A stretch of 64,000 nucleotides of DNA. It comes from an uncultured Rhodopila sp. GTDB taxonomy: Bacteria > Pseudomonadota > Alphaproteobacteria > Acetobacterales > Acetobacteraceae. The DNA lies in the NCBI RefSeq assembly GCF_903944925.1, contig NZ_CAJATU010000042.1, forward strand, positions 372,001-436,000. Direction: 5' to 3'. Under the pieces are notes generated by a model, which saw nothing but the letters and a program-made list of their open reading frames with translations, made no database searches and was not told where the DNA came from. Positions 61,574 to 64,000 of the stretch are shown piece by piece. The position numbers were made by a program, and so were the translations under genes. Within the stretch, counting starts at the first letter, position 1, and each line of letters begins with the position of its first letter.

Positions 61574-61948
61574 TCAGGAGGTGATCGGTGGCGCCCGGGG
61601 TTGGCTCGGTGGACGCTGCGTCGCGGGCGGCGCGGTGGACGGCGGCGGCAGTTCGGCACGGCGTTCCGTGCGGAGGCTTGGCGCGACCAGGCTCGGCCCG
61701 CCGGCGATCAGCGGCGCGGCTTGTGCGTGCAGCGCGACGCAGAGCGGGCAAACCAGGCAATCAGCGGGGTGGCCCGGGGCCTGTGAGGGCGCGGTGCCGG
61801 ACTCATCGTCCGCATGGCAGAGCGTCCCGGCGCCGGTCAGCAGCGCGAATGGATCGGGCCGCGGCACCGTCGCACCCACCCCAAGCTGCACCATCAGCGC
61901 GAGAAGCACTGCGAACAGCCCGAGCGGGTGGAACCGGCGGCTCAACAT
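61574..61948 (-). CDS. DUF2946-like small exported protein
   Basis: 124 residues from ATG 61948, where a membrane segment begins (PLGLFAVLLALMVQLGVGA). It has a Cys/His motif (GTLCHADD, then CLVCPLCVALHAQAA) and a Pro-rich tail. The spacing is that of DUF2946/CopL-type proteins found near copper genes, which may bind metal. It is 59 nt upstream of the barrel-protein gene, same strand. Confidence 0.7.
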   Translation of the reverse strand: MLSRRFHPLGLFAVLLALMVQLGVGATVPRPDPFALLTGAGTLCHADDESGTAPSQAPGHPADCLVCPLCVALHAQAAPLIAGGPSLVAPSLRTERRAELPPPSTAPPATQRPPSQPRAPPITS

Positions 61949-62019
61949 GGGCGAATGTCTTACCGTGGTTCCCCGGTGGTTGGGAATAACAGGCGAGTTT
62001 GGATCGGCCGGAGGCGGTT

Positions 62020-62577
62020 TTATCGCCCCTGCCCCGCCGAACCCTTCACGTGCTCCTGTAGCCGCGGCATCAGCTCCACCAGGTTGCACGGACCGTGCCG
62101 GCTATCGAGCTGGAAAACCAGGATGTCGTCCCAGCCGTCCTTTACCGCCCCGGTGCTGCCCGGCAACGCAAACAGATACGTGCCGCCCGCGACGCCGCCG
62201 ATGGCACGCGACTGCATCGTCGATGTGCCGATCTTCTGGTAGCTGAGCATGCGGAAGAGTTCGCCGAAGCCCTCGATGCGCTTTTCCAGCACGCGGTCGA
62301 ACGCTTCCGGCGTGACGTCGCGCCCGGTGATCCCGGTCCCGCCGGTGGTGATCACCACATCGATCTCCGGATCAGCCACCCAGCGCCGCAGCAGCACCTC
62401 AATCGCGCCGGCATCATCCTTTTCGATCGCCCGTTCAGCCAGACGATGGCCGGCCTTGCCGATGCGCTCCACCAGCGCATCGCCGGAGGTATCGTTCGCG
62501 GCGGTGCGCGTGTCGGACACAGTCAGCACCGCGATGCTGACCGGGATGAACGGACGGGTTTCGTCGATACGAGCCAT
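62020..62577 (-). CDS. moaB: MoaB, molybdenum cofactor biosynthesis protein B
   Basis: 185 residues with SIAVLTVSDTRTAANDTSGDAL, the MPT-binding TTGGTGITGRDVTPEAF loop and a C-terminal FALPGSTGAVKDGWDDIL. The family adenylylates molybdopterin or is an inactive paralogue of MogA. It lies 36 nt after the transglycosylase gene and 71 nt before DUF2946 on the same strand. Confidence 0.93.
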   Translation of the reverse strand: MARIDETRPFIPVSIAVLTVSDTRTAANDTSGDALVERIGKAGHRLAERAIEKDDAGAIEVLLRRWVADPEIDVVITTGGTGITGRDVTPEAFDRVLEKRIEGFGELFRMLSYQKIGTSTMQSRAIGGVAGGTYLFALPGSTGAVKDGWDDILVFQLDSRHGPCNLVELMPRLQEHVKGSAGQGR

Positions 62578-62613
62578 GCAGGGTGCCTCCGGCGCAGTGT
62601 CGCCGCGCCGGAA

Positions 62614-64000
62614 TCAGCGATTATCCGACGCGAGCACCTCCAGTGTGCGCCCCTCCCCGTCCGGCGTGAAGCGGGGGAATTCGCCGGCGGCCAGGCTGTC
62701 CAGGCTCGGCGCCTGGCGATGCAGCCGGGCGGCGTAGATCCAGGAATACAGCAGGACATGCGGCACGAAGGCCCGCGTTTCCGCTATCGGAATGGCTTCG
62801 ATGAACAGCAACGGATCGCCGCCGTCATGGATGTCCGAAGCCCAGCGGAGGTAATTGCCCGGCCCGCAATTGTAACTGGCCAGCACGCGAAGCAGATTGT
62901 TATCGATGCCATCGAGCCGTGCGAGATACGACACGTAGCGCTGGCCGATTTCCAGATTCGTTGCCGGCTCGTGCAGGCGATCGGGATTCATGCCGGCATT
63001 GCCGGTGATGTATTGCGCGGTGGACGGCATGATCTGCATCAGGCCGCGGGCGCCGACGGATGAGATTGCTTCCGGATCGAAATTCGATTCGATGCGCGTA
63101 AGCGCGTACACCAATGGCGGATCGATACGGAACCCGCCGGCCGGACGCAATTTCGGCACCGCGAAGCGCAGCTCCTCATGCGGTCGGCCGTCACGAGTTT
63201 GTAACAATTCCGCCATCTGCGCCGCATAGTCTGTCAAACCGGTGGCCGATGCCACCATCAGCAACGATTGCCCGAACGCGCTGTTCGTACTGGCGCGGGG
63301 CCACAGCGCGCGCAATTCCGCCTCGGCCCGATCGGCCTGGCCGATCTGCAAGAGTGCGAAGGCACGCAGGCCCTGCGGCGTGGCGGCTACGGCATCGACG
63401 TCCGCCTCGCTCAGCAACTGCCCGCTGGGCAGGATGCCGGTATCCATGCGCAATATCCGGCGCGCCAGGAATCCGTGCAGGGTCAGGCGCTCAGCCGCGG
63501 CCACGCGCAACCATTTGACTGTGCCAACGGCATCGTTCAGCCGGCGGCTGACGCGCGACGCCCAGAACGCCGAAGCGGCATGCAGATGCGCCGAACTGTT
63601 GCGCGCCTCCGCACACTCCTCGAACATCGCCTTCGCAATTTCCATCTCGTCCAGCCGCCAGGCCGCGAGGCCGCCAACGTAATAGGCGAGCGTCGCCTGG
63701 TCGTCCGGGTTGGTGGTTTTCAGCGACGCCAGCACGATGTGCAGCGCATCCGCGTCTTCGTTTCGAATGAAACTGGCCTGCGCAACTTCGGCGCGAAGCT
63801 GCGCCGCGTAGATCGCACCGATGCGGCGCGCCGACGTGATCATGCGCAACGCCGCGGCGCTATTGCCCTGCTCCGCGCGATCGATGACGGCGCGATCGAA
63901 TTGCGGATTGCGCGGCAAGTCGTTTCGAGGCGGATCGATATCTTCCGGTACCGTTACCGCCACGGCGGAGCGGGTCAAGGCAACGTTCGCCGGCGGATCA
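62614..64000 (-). CDS. Lytic transglycosylase (SLT family), N-terminus beyond the window
   Basis: At least 462 codons; the frame is open to the right edge with no signal peptide yet seen, so the start lies outside. An alpha-helical solenoid (about the first 270 visible residues) precedes the catalytic lysozyme-like SLT domain: the acid Glu in TRIESNFDPEAISSVGARGLMQIMPSTAQ, then ASYNCGPGNYLRWA. It cleaves peptidoglycan, releasing 1,6-anhydromuropeptides. The architecture resembles Slt70. Confidence 0.9.
   Translation of the reverse strand, partial: DPPANVALTRSAVAVTVPEDIDPPRNDLPRNPQFDRAVIDRAEQGNSAAALRMITSARRIGAIYAAQLRAEVAQASFIRNEDADALHIVLASLKTTNPDDQATLAYYVGGLAAWRLDEMEIAKAMFEECAEARNSSAHLHAASAFWASRVSRRLNDAVGTVKWLRVAAAERLTLHGFLARRILRMDTGILPSGQLLSEADVDAVAATPQGLRAFALLQIGQADRAEAELRALWPRASTNSAFGQSLLMVASATGLTDYAAQMAELLQTRDGRPHEELRFAVPKLRPAGGFRIDPPLVYALTRIESNFDPEAISSVGARGLMQIMPSTAQYITGNAGMNPDRLHEPATNLEIGQRYVSYLARLDGIDNNLLRVLASYNCGPGNYLRWASDIHDGGDPLLFIEAIPIAETRAFVPHVLLYSWIYAARLHRQAPSLDSLAAGEFPRFTPDGEGRTLEVLASDNR

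Overview
The window is high-GC DNA with dense, short-spaced genes and many ATGA/GTGA stop-start overlaps. The gene content points to an alphaproteobacterium, most likely Acetobacteraceae: a cpa-type Tad pilus locus, the UPF0262 and DUF983 pair next to mtnA, a purC-purS / purQ-purL(short)-bolA-grxD block, and fused FAD-SelD and CopD-cytochrome proteins. The family assignment is inference from gene content, not from a marker gene.

Layout. 1-5039: Tad/Flp pilus assembly. The minus strand reads flp, cpaA, cpaB, cpaC, cpaD and the start of cpaE; a TadD-like TPR lipoprotein is divergent. 5044-8039: a metallo-beta-lactamase-fold hydrolase, a candidate small RNA with its own terminator, a chalcone-isomerase-like exported protein, a proline-rich lipoprotein and moaD. 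8040-8642: decayed DNA. 8643-23077: a sugar-acid catabolic island. It holds two dehydrogenases, yjbQ, a GST, an L-idonate-5-dehydrogenase-like gene divergent from a GntR/FCD regulator, an MFS permease, uxuB, uxuA, kdgK, eda, an enolase-superfamily dehydratase, a gluconate-5-dehydrogenase-like SDR and a second MFS permease. The fructuronate route converges on 2-keto-3-deoxygluconate, and an idonate/gluconate route probably does too; KdgK and Eda then give pyruvate and glyceraldehyde 3-phosphate.

23209-36483: a FAD-oxidoreductase/SelD fusion lacking key catalytic residues, bifunctional NAD(P)HX repair enzyme, malonyl-CoA decarboxylase, OpgC-like membrane protein, SGNH-like protein, CoA-transferase, an orphan RES toxin with an antitoxin relic, a GT4 glycosyltransferase, otnK-otnC and a histone-H1-like protein. 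37011-39981: prpC behind a prpD gene that has lost most of its middle, a divergent N-carbamoyl-D-amino-acid hydrolase and a small ORF. 39982-40920 is decayed, partly AT-rich DNA.

40921-48972: DUF983, UPF0262 and mtnA (overlapping), a TAP-like secreted hydrolase, an MFS permease, glutathione reductase and an NRDE protein. 49052-55045: purC-purS, then a 1.5-kb accessory patch (DUF29 relic, Uma2 nuclease-like gene, vapBC relic) splitting them from purQ-purL-bolA-grxD. 55107-57682: a GT2 glycosyltransferase, tandem cold-shock genes and a glycine-rich lipoprotein. 57708-64000 (minus strand): lytic transglycosylase, moaB, DUF2946, an outer-membrane-barrel-like protein, copC, a CopD-cytochrome c-thioredoxin-like fusion and a SCO protein, which reads as a copper-handling operon.

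The most unusual items are the SelD fusion with Ala at the catalytic Cys position, four copies of a palindromic intergenic element with compensatory base changes, the candidate CU-rich sRNA at 6059-6145, and the prpD deletion remnant.
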